A DNA stretch of 64,000 nucleotides. Source: Vreelandella subglaciescola. GTDB lineage: Bacteria > Pseudomonadota > Gammaproteobacteria > Pseudomonadales > Halomonadaceae. Of the stretch, positions 21,501-31,779 are shown piece by piece. The notes under the pieces were generated by a model that was given only the letters and a program-made list of their open reading frames with translations, did not search any database and was not told the origin of the DNA. Position 1 is the first letter of the stretch, and each line of letters begins with the position of its first letter. The translations under genes were made by a program, and so were the position numbers. The stretch covers positions 2,976,001 to 3,040,000 of the forward strand of contig NZ_LT670847.1 in the NCBI RefSeq assembly GCF_900142895.1. The letters are read 5' to 3'.

Positions 21501-21621
21501 TGGCGTAATCGGGAGCGATGTCGCCTTCAAAACCGCTGGCCTTGAGGGCTTCGAGAAAGCGCACGTAGTCGCCACTCAAACGTTCAAGAGAAATAGTATG
21601 CCGAGTCAAAGATGCAATCAT
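18520..21621 (-). CDS. ydiJ: FAD-linked oxidase / Fe-S protein, YdiJ family (D-2-hydroxyacid dehydrogenase)
   Basis: Large (about 1033-residue) flavoprotein. N-terminal FAD_binding_4 domain (PRHAEDLERIAKLA, RGGGTGTNGQSLTDGLVVDVSRHMNRI, STSNRATIGGMIATDASGQGS, GSEGSLGLLNEAVL). Central FAD-oxidase C domain (GMFGHVDAGVLHVRPAIDM, LLWGEHGKGIRSEYAPKFFG, FDPHNQLNPGKI). C-terminal ferredoxin/CCG region (GCLACKACASQCPVKVNVP, CCGMSGTYGHE). Motifs track E. coli YdiJ throughout. That family is reported to oxidise D-2-hydroxyglutarate-type substrates; the substrate here is inferred. Start at MIASLTRH (21621) follows the homology; a longer frame reaches 21681. Upstream and same strand is the DUF4202 gene. 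Confidence 0.93.
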   Translation of the reverse strand: MIASLTRHTISLERLSGDYVRFLEALKASGFEGDIAPDYASRTVAATDNSIYQRLPQAVLYPRHAEDLERIAKLAGEVPNRDIVLAARGGGTGTNGQSLTDGLVVDVSRHMNRILDIDVDNRRVRVQAGVVKDQLNVALKPYGLFFAPDLSTSNRATIGGMIATDASGQGSCEYGKTRDHVLALDTVLLGGKRLESQALSRDEELDLSKKGGIIGDVHRTAADIFDHERALITEKFPPLNRCLTGYDLAHLRDDDERLNLNSLLCGSEGSLGLLNEAVLNVLPTPKHSTLVNVRYAGFMDALNDAQALMASDAAATSIETIDDSVLLLAMEDFIWNAVAEFFPAGDTPIYGINLVEFNDDDPARLAERVETFTQHLTDDDSVSRLGFTLAEGREAIQKVYAMRKRAVGLLGNAEGEKRPIPFVEDTAVPPEHLAEYITEFRAVLDAHQLSYGMFGHVDAGVLHVRPAIDMKDPEQARLIRIISDEVADLTHKYHGLLWGEHGKGIRSEYAPKFFGELYPSLQRVKAAFDPHNQLNPGKIASPRHAGGLIARENDPALLAIDAVTTRGELDRTIDERAWQSYDAAVYCNGNGACYNYDVDDPMCPSWKATRQRIHSPKGRASLIREWLRLQNAAGVDVVNESHKKKVEGVGGFIAHLPLRAYNTLSHKGRDDYSHEVYEAMAGCLACKACASQCPVKVNVPQFRSQFLEVYHGRYLRPLRDYLIGTTEFMLPALSRVAPLYNALITSRAVDGLMRRGLGMSDSPTISRASLKKQLEAWGVSAATPTSLALLTRQQRANSVIIVQDAFTSHFEAKLVIDVVELLSRLNLRVFVMPYAANGKPLNVQGFLGAFARTAEKQARRLRTLAGFDIPLVGIDPAMTLCYRQEYVKALGDDAVPPVQLLQEWLSQRLDTLPVAPLDGPQSGYKLLSHCTEKTSEPESPKAWQTVFNAFGLGLETLASGCCGMSGTYGHETRNAATSKTIYAQSWQPQVEDEDNQGRLLATGYSCRSQVSRFSDTTLPHPLQALLKAIKRSG

Positions 21622-21726
21622 GGTGATCAACGCCGCCGCCGGACAAGCCGGAGAATAAAATGGGAGAACAAAACCAGACAATAAAAGAGGAAGCAGCCAT
21701 TTTAGCGCAGCCGCTTTCTGCCTGCA

Positions 21727-22329
21727 TCACCGGGGATGCAGCGCCTCGTGAACCAGCGCCGTTGACGCGTCGGACATCGGCAGGGTAAGCGCCAGTTCGT
21801 GGGCGGCGGGTGACATCTTGCGCCAGGTTTTCTGCACGATGCGAATCAGGTGGTCGCGTTCAATCGTGCGGGAAAAATCGGCAAAGTAGTTTTCCAGAAA
21901 TACCAGGCAGGCGCAGTCTTCCAGCGTCTGAACGTCATCGTCACGCCCCAGCCCCTGCTTGCGGATGATGTTGGCGGTGCGCTCGGCGTCGCTCTCGCCG
22001 TATCCGGCCTTGTGCATCAGCGCAGCGGTGGTGCCGCCGGCCTGGTGGCTCTGGTCGCGCCGCCAGGTTAAATAGCCGACGCGGCCTTCGGGGTATTCGG
22101 CGCGGGGCACCAGCCAGCGTTGCAGATGCTGGGCGCGCACCGCCAGACGCAGCGTCTCGGTCGCTTCGGGGTGGATATGCGCGAGCCAGGCGCTCATCCG
22201 CCGGGCATAGATCAGTTCTTTGGGCTCGTCGGCGCCGTTGATCTCGACCGTTTTCGGGTCGTCGCGGTGCAGGTCATCAAGGGCATCAAAAACGTGAGAA
22301 AACGCGGAAGTATCAGAAGCGCGGGTCAT
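21727..22329 (-). CDS. DUF4202 family protein, function unknown
   Basis: 200-residue soluble protein recognised as the DUF4202 type. Conserved-looking features: ADEPKELIYARRMSAWLAHIHPEATETLRLAVRAQHLQRWLVPRAEYPEGRVGYLTWR, a later DDDVQTLEDCACLVFLENYFADFS, and HEALHPR at the end. The spacing of His, Arg and Asp residues recalls an HD-like helical metal-binding fold, but I cannot prove this. Start at MTRASDTS (22329). It sits 105 bases upstream of the YdiJ-like gene on the same strand, so co-expression is possible. No signal peptide or membrane segment. Confidence 0.8.
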   Translation of the reverse strand: MTRASDTSAFSHVFDALDDLHRDDPKTVEINGADEPKELIYARRMSAWLAHIHPEATETLRLAVRAQHLQRWLVPRAEYPEGRVGYLTWRRDQSHQAGGTTAALMHKAGYGESDAERTANIIRKQGLGRDDDVQTLEDCACLVFLENYFADFSRTIERDHLIRIVQKTWRKMSPAAHELALTLPMSDASTALVHEALHPR

Positions 22330-22511
22330 GGTGGCTCGCTGGCAAATGAATAAAGAGGACAATACCCCCGAGTGTAAATGAATCACCGGGCAAATGAATC
22401 AGTACGCAGCGGTGCGTAACCATAGCTCCAGGGCGGGCTTTTGCCTACAATATCGGTCTTTGTCACGGGCGTTTGGCGCTGCGTGTTTACTGATTTCAGC
22501 CCAGAGGATGA

Positions 22512-24660
<2,149 letters not shown>

Positions 24661-24951
24661 AGGGTTGCCTGCGGTGTTGTGAGCGTTACGTTTAGTATGG
24701 CAGCAGTTAGCGGCATAAAGTTCTGTTTGCACGATGGTTTCATGTTTTCCGCGTACGCTGTCTGGATTCACGCTTACGGTTTGTTTACCTTTCGGGCTGT
24801 CGTCGCGAGGCGGTGCATCGGGGCAGGCGTTTGTGCAAAATGCGGGATCACGCCACGCTGTCATCACGGCACGCTATTATCAGACCACGCTAGAGAAGCC
24901 ACTCACCCAAGACACTGCCATCAAGGACACGAACCATGTCGAGCACAAACG

Positions 24952-26049
24952 ATGTCGAATGAATCAGCCGAAAGCTATCGCAGCATGCCGCTTCACGCGA
25001 CGCTGGCGATTGCCGCGTTGGTGATTATTATCACCGGCATGAAGCTGGGTGCCGGCCTTCTGGTGCCGCTGCTGCTGGCGTTTTTTATCGCGGTGGTGTG
25101 TACCGAGCCGGTCCAGTGGCTGAATCGTCGCGGCCTGCCAATGCGCGGCGCCGTGGTGCTGACGCTGCTGGTGCTGGCGGGCATGGTGACGCTATTGGGC
25201 TTCCTGGTGGTCAATAGCTTCAGCACCTTTGTGGATGCGCTGCCGGATATTGAATCACGGCTTTATCAGGCGTACTGGGAGCTGTTGAACCGGCTTTCAT
25301 CGCTGGGGCTGGCCATTGATCCCGACGAAATCGAGGCGTTGTTTGCCGGCGCAGGAGATACCAGCTGGGTGACCGGGTTGTTAGGCGAGCTGGGCAATTT
25401 CTTCATGCAAAGCATGGTAGTTGCGCTGATGGTGGTGTTCATGATGTTCGAAACGCTGAACTTTCGTGACAAGGTCTCGCTGGCGCTTGAAAACCCGGCG
25501 CCCAGCCTTAAGCGGTTTGGCGAATTCAGCATAACGCTCAAACGCTATCTGGCGGTTAAAACGACCATCAGCCTGGTGACGGGGATTCTGATCTGGCTTT
25601 CCTGCTTTCTGATCGGCGTCAAGTTTGCGTTGTTGTGGGCCGTGCTGGCGTTTGCGCTGAACTTTATTCCCAACATTGGCTCGGCCATTGCCGCAGTGCC
25701 GCCGGTGCTATTGCTGTTGGTCAGCCAGAACGGCGGGGTAGGAGATGCCTTTGTGCTCGCGTTGGCGTATCTGGGGGTCAACTTTGTGCTGGGCAACCTG
25801 TTGGAGCCGCGCCTGATGGGGCGGGCACTGGGGCTTTCTACGCTGGTGGCGTTTTTATCGCTGGTGGTGTGGGGCTGGATTTTTGGCGTGGTGGGGCTGT
25901 TGCTGTCGGTGCTTTTGACAATGACGCTCAAAATTGCGCTGGATAGCCATCCGCAAACGCGCTGGATGGCGCACCTGCTGGGGCCCGGTTCGCCTATGCG
26001 CGCCGAAAAGAGTCAGGCAAAACGCCCGCCTTCAAAGCGTCAGGGGTAA
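24952..26049 (+). CDS. AI-2E / PerM family transporter
   Basis: 365-residue integral membrane protein with about eight helices. Recognised by MKLGAGLLVPLLLAFFIAVVCTEPVQWLNRRGLPMRGAVVLTLLVL near the start, RFGEFSITLKRYLAVKTTISLVTGILIWLSCFLIGV, ALNFIPNIGSAIAAVPPVLLLL, NFVLGNLLEPRLMGRALGLSTLVAFLSLVVWGWIFGVVGLLLSVLLTMTLKI, all family hallmarks. Members include TqsA (autoinducer-2 export) and Na+/H+ antiporters of halophiles; the substrate cannot be told from sequence. The reading frame extends upstream to 24679, but homology starts at MSNESAES. A weak GAG precedes it, and an 8-codon frame with a better ribosome site overlaps the start. Confidence 0.88.
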   Translation: MSNESAESYRSMPLHATLAIAALVIIITGMKLGAGLLVPLLLAFFIAVVCTEPVQWLNRRGLPMRGAVVLTLLVLAGMVTLLGFLVVNSFSTFVDALPDIESRLYQAYWELLNRLSSLGLAIDPDEIEALFAGAGDTSWVTGLLGELGNFFMQSMVVALMVVFMMFETLNFRDKVSLALENPAPSLKRFGEFSITLKRYLAVKTTISLVTGILIWLSCFLIGVKFALLWAVLAFALNFIPNIGSAIAAVPPVLLLLVSQNGGVGDAFVLALAYLGVNFVLGNLLEPRLMGRALGLSTLVAFLSLVVWGWIFGVVGLLLSVLLTMTLKIALDSHPQTRWMAHLLGPGSPMRAEKSQAKRPPSKRQG

Positions 26050-26075
26050 GTCACAAGCTAAAGACGGGCATCTGC

Positions 26076-26099
26076 GCACGGCCGCGGAAGCGGCCGTGC
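26076..26099. terminator. GC-rich hairpin between the PerM-family gene and trxA (convergent)
   Basis: Perfect 10-bp stem gcacggccgc / gcggccgtgc with a GGAA (GNRA-type) loop, in the gap between two convergent genes. No T-run on either side, so termination would need Rho or pausing. Confidence 0.5.
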
Positions 26100-26100
26100 G

Positions 26101-26161
26101 GTTCTGGCCAAAAAGTCGGCGTTAAGCGTTCTGGCCAAAAAGTCGGCGTTAAGCGTTCTGG
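26101..26161 (-). repeat. 27-bp exact tandem duplication spanning the trxA stop codon
   Basis: Bases 26101-26127 and 26128-26154 are identical, and a partial third (gttctgg) continues into trxA. The unit includes the last codons and TAA of trxA. As 27 is a multiple of three, a second in-frame stop lies nine codons downstream. Confidence 0.9.
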
Positions 26162-26469
26162 TCGATAAACTGGCTGAGCTGCGATTTGGACTGCGCACCC
26201 ACCAGCGAAGCAACCTTGGTGCCGGACTTGAACAGCATGACCGTCGGCACGCCGCGAACGCCCTGTTCGGCGGCAATTTCCGGCGCGTCATCGACGTTCA
26301 CGCTGACGACCTTGATGTTGCCGTCGCGCTCGTCGGCGACTTCATCAACGACCGGCGCCATGACTTTGCAGGGGCCGCACCAGGGGGCCCAGAACTTCAG
26401 CAGTACCGGCTGCTCGGCGTTAAGGACTTCCTGTTCGAAATTGGCGTTGGTGACATCAACATTGGACAT
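26149..26469 (-). CDS. trxA: Thioredoxin 1
   Basis: Cytosolic dithiol reductase, electron donor for ribonucleotide reductase and PAPS reductase, among others. 106 residues, one domain; active site WAPWCGPCKVMAPV (residues about 29-42), cis-Pro in GVRGVPTVMLFKSG, C-terminal helix ending IDQNA. Nearby cysH encodes a likely client enzyme. A strong AGAAGAAAA stretch precedes the ATG. Its stop region is duplicated in tandem. Confidence 0.97.
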   Translation of the reverse strand: MSNVDVTNANFEQEVLNAEQPVLLKFWAPWCGPCKVMAPVVDEVADERDGNIKVVSVNVDDAPEIAAEQGVRGVPTVMLFKSGTKVASLVGAQSKSQLSQFIDQNA

Positions 26470-26535
26470 TTTCTTCTCCCGTTTGCGTTGCTCTTGCTAT
26501 GACGTTGCCTTAAAAGGAGCAACGGTCGTTAGGCG

Positions 26536-26564
26536 TATATAAAGCGCACTTTTCACCGCGCCAA
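26536..26564 (-). promoter_or_regulatory. Candidate sigma70 promoter for trxA
   Basis: On the minus strand TTGGCG (26559-26564), 17-base spacer, TATATA (26536-26541), about 65 bases upstream of the trxA ATG. Each hexamer matches four of six consensus positions. Confidence 0.45.
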
Positions 26565-26737
26565 GCCGGCAAATGTTAGCGGGCATGGCGAAGGCTGGCA
26601 AATCCGCGTGTTTTAGCAAAGACGCATGTTACGCTATTGCTGAATTTCGCTAATGGCTGCACGCTGGCATTGTCTATGCTATAAAAGTATTATAAAAATG
26701 TTTTTTATTCTATTTTTTATTTTTGTCAGCCGCCTGA

Positions 26738-27742
<1,005 letters not shown>

Positions 27743-27760
27743 ACGTGGTCTGACCCGGGC

Positions 27761-28384
27761 TCAGTGTTGAAGGTGCAGCCCGCATTCGCGCTTTTCTTCC
27801 ACCTTGGTGGGGTCGAAGTAGTCAAAGTTGTTGGGCAGGTCGTGTTCGACGAGGTATTCGTGCATCTGTTTGGCGCTCCAGTGCAGCACCGGAGCGACTT
27901 TTAACAGGTCGCCGTTGCCGAGGCTCACCGGCTGCATTTTGGCGCGTTCGGCGGTGTCTTCGGCGCGCAGGGCGGTGAACCAGACGTCGGGGCGCATTTC
28001 CCCCAGCGCGCGCTCGAACGGCTCGATTTTGACTTCCTGAGTAAACGCCGCGTGGTGCGGGTCGTCAATGCCGGGAAAGTCGCCTTCCAGCGCTTCACGA
28101 TGGGCGCGGGTGCGCTGCGGCACAAAGCTTACGACGTTGAGATTCAGGCGTTTGATCAGGGCATCGGCAAACGCGTAGGTCGCCTGGGTATTATAGCCGC
28201 TGTCCATCCATACGATGGGGATGTCGGGCTGTGCCTGGGTCACCATGTGCAGTATCACCGCTTCAAACGGACGAAAGTTGGTGGTGCAAATCGGCCGCTT
28301 GCCCTGAGCAATGGCCCATTCCACCAGTGCTTGCGGATTTTGCGCAAGATCGCGATTAATCGTTTCCAGATTCGGGGACGCCAT
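27761..28384 (-). CDS. cysH: Phosphoadenylylsulfate reductase family protein (short form)
   Basis: PAPS reductase family (PF01507-type): reduces activated sulfate to sulfite with thioredoxin. Visible: RPICTTNFRPFEAVILHMV (P-loop-like region, normally SSFGIQ), PDIPIVWMDSGYNTQATYAFADAL, VWFTALRAEDTAERA, LKVAPVLHWSAKQMHEYLVEHDLP and the catalytic KRECGLHLQ. The CC..CC cysteines of 4Fe-4S APS reductases are absent, arguing for PAPS. Odd points: 207 residues against about 244 in E. coli, and the segment between the core and ECGLH (normally carrying GY.S.GD.HTT) is shortened to FDYFDPTKVEEKR. Its place beside cysB supports the role. Confidence 0.85.
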   Translation of the reverse strand: MASPNLETINRDLAQNPQALVEWAIAQGKRPICTTNFRPFEAVILHMVTQAQPDIPIVWMDSGYNTQATYAFADALIKRLNLNVVSFVPQRTRAHREALEGDFPGIDDPHHAAFTQEVKIEPFERALGEMRPDVWFTALRAEDTAERAKMQPVSLGNGDLLKVAPVLHWSAKQMHEYLVEHDLPNNFDYFDPTKVEEKRECGLHLQH

Positions 28385-28499
28385 GTTATCTCCTGTCGCC
28401 GTGGCGGGTATGCGGCAAGGCTAACAAAAAGGCCGGCGGGCGCCCCAATACCGTTTTGTTTTGCTTTTATATTCTTTTTCGTTTGCTTTGTTTGGGCTT

Positions 28500-29861
28500 T
28501 TATTCCAAAGCGCGCACCAGATGGCGGATTTTATCCAGCGTCTCGGCGTATTCGTCGGCGGGGGATGAGTCGGCTACCAGTCCGCCACCGCCCCAGACGT
28601 GCAGCGAATCGCCGTCGGCCAGCACCGTGCGAATGGTGATCGAGGTATCCATGTGCCCGCGCACGTCAACGTAGCCGAGGCTGCCGCAGTAAAGGCTGCG
28701 CTGGCAGGGTTCGAGCTCGTCGATGATTTGCATGGCGCGGATTTTGGGTGCGCCGGTAATCGAGCCGCCGGGAAACGCCGCTTCCAGCAGGGCTAGCGGC
28801 GAGTGCGACGCTTTAAGCTCGCCCTGCACGACGCTGACCAAATGGTGCACGTTGGGATAGCTTTCGAGCCCGCACAGAGTCGGCACGCGCACGCTGCCCG
28901 GCCGGCATACGCGGCCCAGGTCGTTGCGCAGCAGGTCGACGATCATCACGTTTTCAGCGCGATCCTTGGCGCTGTGCAGAAGCGCCTGTGCCTGAGCGCG
29001 GTCTTCTGCGGCGGTGTCGCCGCGCCGGCGCGTGCCTTTGATCGGCCGGGTTTCTACCTGACCGTCGCGCACGCGAAGAAAACGCTCGGGCGAAAGCGAC
29101 ATGATGGCCTTGTCGTCCCAGGCCATAAAACCCGAAAACGGCGTTGGCGTGGCGTGGCGTAGCCGGCAATAGGCATCCCACTCATCGCCTTTGTAGCGTG
29201 CGGTGAGGCGCTGGGCGAGATTGATCTGGTAGCAGTCGCCGGCGCGAATGTAGCGCTGCACCCGGGCAAAACGCTCGGCGTATTCCGCCTGACGCATCTC
29301 GGCGCGAAACGGCGCGACGAGCTGGAAAGGCTCGCCGGTTGGCAGCGCCTGTTCCAGCCACTGCGCGACCTGCTCGGCGCGCGGCGGCGTGGCGGCAAGC
29401 CAGGCCTCCTGACGCTCGTGATCAATGATGATGACCCAGTCATAAAGCCCCAGCCGCGCAGCGGGAAAATGCGTGGCTGCGGGCTTGTGGCTTAAAACGC
29501 CCTGACGCTGGCGGCCAAAATCATAGCCCCAGTAGCCCATCAGCCCGCCGAGAAAAGGCAGCTCGCTGGGCGTGCTGGGTACGGGCAGCTGCTCAAGCAG
29601 CCACGCCTGGGCGGCAAAGGCATCGTCCAGGCCGGCAGGCGGCGCGGCAAGCGCGTCACCGTGGCGCTCAATGTGCGCGCGACCCTGGTCGTCTACGTCA
29701 AGCGTGGCCAGCGGGTCACTGGTCATAATGTCGTAGCGGCCGTTGGCTACGGGGCGGCCGCTGTCGAGCAGCACGGCGTCGTGGCGGTGTCGCAGCCGCG
29801 CGAATAGCGTGAGCGGATCGCGGGCGTAGGGCAGAGCGGTGAGCGTCAACGGCGGGGACAT
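28500..29861 (-). CDS. pabB: Aminodeoxychorismate synthase component I
   Basis: Converts chorismate plus ammonia to 4-amino-4-deoxychorismate for folate. 453 residues with the chorismate-binding fold: the diagnostic PIKGTRRRG (Lys of PIKGT distinguishes PabB from most TrpE), RAGDCYQINLAQRL, SLSPERFLRV, DLLRNDLGRVC, VHHLVSVVQGEL, FPGGSITGAPKIRAMQII, GSLGYVDVRGHMDTSITIRT and GGGLVADSSPADEYAETL. The partner glutaminase may be TrpG (12645) or an unseen PabA. Followed by a T-poor, A-rich 28385-28499 gap that contains no gene. Confidence 0.93.
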   Translation of the reverse strand: MSPPLTLTALPYARDPLTLFARLRHRHDAVLLDSGRPVANGRYDIMTSDPLATLDVDDQGRAHIERHGDALAAPPAGLDDAFAAQAWLLEQLPVPSTPSELPFLGGLMGYWGYDFGRQRQGVLSHKPAATHFPAARLGLYDWVIIIDHERQEAWLAATPPRAEQVAQWLEQALPTGEPFQLVAPFRAEMRQAEYAERFARVQRYIRAGDCYQINLAQRLTARYKGDEWDAYCRLRHATPTPFSGFMAWDDKAIMSLSPERFLRVRDGQVETRPIKGTRRRGDTAAEDRAQAQALLHSAKDRAENVMIVDLLRNDLGRVCRPGSVRVPTLCGLESYPNVHHLVSVVQGELKASHSPLALLEAAFPGGSITGAPKIRAMQIIDELEPCQRSLYCGSLGYVDVRGHMDTSITIRTVLADGDSLHVWGGGGLVADSSPADEYAETLDKIRHLVRALE

Positions 29862-29947
29862 ATACAGGTTTAGCCTTGCCAGTTCAGAAGCGCGTCATTC
29901 TATCAGAAGTGCGCTATGCCAGACGTGCGGGGCGACACCGGGTAAGT

Positions 29948-29957
29948 TTGTCGACAA
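29948..29957. promoter_or_regulatory. Putative operator 1 of the prp regulator
   Basis: Perfect 10-bp palindrome TTGTCGACAA, 110 bases upstream of the GntR-type regulator and exactly 95 bases from a second, nearly identical site. Its TTGT...ACAA form is like known GntR/FCD operators (T-x-G-T...A-C-x-A). Confidence 0.6.
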
Positions 29958-29998
29958 CGCCTGCCACCAAAGGGGGATAAAACGCCGGTTTATGGCGC

Positions 29999-30027
29999 TT
30001 GACGGCCAAAAATCCGAGCGCTAAAGT
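29999..30027 (+). promoter_or_regulatory. Candidate sigma70 promoter of the prp operon
   Basis: TTGACG (29999-30004), 17-base spacer, TAAAGT (30022-30027). It lies between the two TTGT(C/T)GACAA sites, with the predicted transcription start about 10 bases before the second. It would drive the regulator and all the prp genes. Confidence 0.6.
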
Positions 30028-30041
30028 GGCTTCACTGTTTA

Positions 30042-30053
30042 ATTGTTGACAAT
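30042..30053. promoter_or_regulatory. Putative operator 2 of the prp regulator
   Basis: Palindrome ATTGT-TG-ACAAT just after the predicted transcription start and immediately before the regulator start codon (30058). Core TTGTTGACAA differs by one base from operator 1. The position suits steric repression and autoregulation. Confidence 0.6.
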
Positions 30054-30057
30054 CCTC

Positions 30058-30762
30058 ATGACGCTACCCGATGCCGAACCAAGCGCCACCTCGTCGATAC
30101 GCCCTCCGTCAATACGTACGTTGGCCGAGCGCGTATTTCATCAGCTGCAGGACGCCATTGTGCGCGGCGAGCTGGTGCCGGGCAGCAAAATTACCGAGCC
30201 GGGACTGGCCGCTACCTACGGGATTTCACGCGGGCCGCTGCGCGAAGCCATGCGGCGGCTGGAAGCGCACCGGCTGATCGAGCGCGTGCCCCACGTCGGC
30301 GCCCGGGTGGTCAAGCTGACCATGCCCGAGCTGCTGGAGCTGTTTGACGTGCGCGAGGCGCTGGAAAGCATGGCCGCCAGGCTTGCCGCCATACATATGA
30401 CGCCCGAGGAAGTCGCCGGGCTTCGCGACGTGCTGGCGGTGCACGAAAGCCAGCACGATTTGCAGCGCGGCGAGGCCTACTACCAGCGCGAAGGCGATCT
30501 CGACTTTCACTATCGCATCGTCCAGGGCAGCCATAACCGAATGCTGGTAAACCTGTTGTGCGATGACCTCTACTACCTGGTGCGCCTTTACCGCACCCAG
30601 TTCAGCGCCAGCGGCGCGCGCCCGCACAAAGCCTTTGTCGAGCACCACCGTATTGTTGATGCCATCGAAGCCGGCGACGCCGAGCTTGCCGAACTGTTGA
30701 TGCGCCGCCACGTCGCGGCGTCGCGCGCCAACGTCGCCGAGCGCTACGCGGAGACGCTTTAG
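30058..30762 (+). CDS. GntR family (FCD) transcriptional regulator of the propionate operon
   Basis: 234 residues. N-terminal winged helix ([65 protein letters not shown]) with the GntR signature, then a helical FCD ligand domain with the metal-binding residues expected in [31 protein letters not shown] and [13 protein letters not shown] (Asp and three His). As the first gene before prpB and part of the same strand run, it is the likely methylcitrate-responsive repressor seen in Pseudomonas-type prp clusters; the ligand is inferred. Start ATG 30058 chosen; an in-frame TTG at 30043 lies inside the operator. Confidence 0.9.
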   Translation: MTLPDAEPSATSSIRPPSIRTLAERVFHQLQDAIVRGELVPGSKITEPGLAATYGISRGPLREAMRRLEAHRLIERVPHVGARVVKLTMPELLELFDVREALESMAARLAAIHMTPEEVAGLRDVLAVHESQHDLQRGEAYYQREGDLDFHYRIVQGSHNRMLVNLLCDDLYYLVRLYRTQFSASGARPHKAFVEHHRIVDAIEAGDAELAELLMRRHVAASRANVAERYAETL

Positions 30763-30808
30763 CCCCTTTTACGTAATGGCTTTGACCCACCCACCGAGGA
30801 TAAATCCC

Positions 30809-31699
30809 ATGACAGCACTGACACCCGGCGCGCGTTTTCGCGCAGCGCTCAAGGCCAACCGCCCGCTGCCGATTCTTGGCACCGTCAACGCCTACACCGC
30901 GCTGATGGCCGAGCGTGTGGGCCATCAGGCGATTTATCTTTCCGGCGGCGGAGTGGCCAACGCCTCCTTCGGCCTGCCGGATCTGGGCATGACCACCATG
31001 AACGACGTGGTCGAAGATGCTCACCGTATCTGTGGCGCGACCGATCTGCCGCTGCTGGTGGACATCGATACCGGCTGGGGCGGGGCGTTCAACATTGCCC
31101 GCAGCGTCAAGGAAATGCAGCGCGCCGGTGTGGCCGCCGTGCACCTGGAAGATCAGGTCGCGCAGAAGCGCTGCGGCCACCGTCCCAACAAGGCGATTGT
31201 GTCGCAGGCGGAAATGGCCGACCGCATCAAGGCCGCCGCGGATGCGCGGATTGACCCGGATTTTTACCTGATTGCCCGCACCGATGCGTTCCAGAAAGAC
31301 GGCTTGGATGCCGCCATCGAGCGCGCTCAGGCCTGCATCGAGGCGGGCGCCGACGCGATCTTCGCCGAAGCGGTGCACACGCTCGAAGACTACCGCGCCT
31401 TTTGCCAACGCGTTGACGCGCCGATTCTGGCCAACATCACCGAGTTTGGCGCCACGCCGCTGTTCACCCAGGCCGAGCTTGGCGAGGCGGGCTGCGGCAT
31501 GGTGCTTTATCCGCTGTCGGCGTTTCGCGCGATGAACGCCGCCGCGCTTAACGTCTACCAGAGCATCATGGACAACGGCCACCAGCAAGACGTGGTGGAA
31601 ACCATGCAAACCCGCGAAGAGCTTTACGACTTTCTCAACTACCACGACTTTGAACAGAAGCTGGATACGCTGTTTGCCGAACAGGGCGAGAAGGTCTGA
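30809..31699 (+). CDS. prpB: 2-methylisocitrate lyase
   Basis: Splits 2-methylisocitrate into pyruvate and succinate, the last step of the methylcitrate cycle. 296 residues of the isocitrate lyase superfamily: [78 protein letters not shown] (the catalytic KRCGH), [36 protein letters not shown], and [16 protein letters not shown] precedes the ATG at 30809; an earlier in-frame ATG at 30776 lacks a ribosome site. Confidence 0.97.
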   Translation: MTALTPGARFRAALKANRPLPILGTVNAYTALMAERVGHQAIYLSGGGVANASFGLPDLGMTTMNDVVEDAHRICGATDLPLLVDIDTGWGGAFNIARSVKEMQRAGVAAVHLEDQVAQKRCGHRPNKAIVSQAEMADRIKAAADARIDPDFYLIARTDAFQKDGLDAAIERAQACIEAGADAIFAEAVHTLEDYRAFCQRVDAPILANITEFGATPLFTQAELGEAGCGMVLYPLSAFRAMNAAALNVYQSIMDNGHQQDVVETMQTREELYDFLNYHDFEQKLDTLFAEQGEKV

Positions 31700-31779
31700 C
31701 GCCGCTAACAGCGGCTATCGCAACGGCGCATGGCACGGCTTGCGCGCCTGCGTCACACATCGTTTCAGGAGCAACAACA

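Noticed and set aside
26076-26161. Hairpin plus direct repeats near trxA as a possible CRISPR or REP element
   Set aside because: Only two adjacent full copies without spacers, and they include coding sequence and the stop codon of trxA; this is a tandem duplication.
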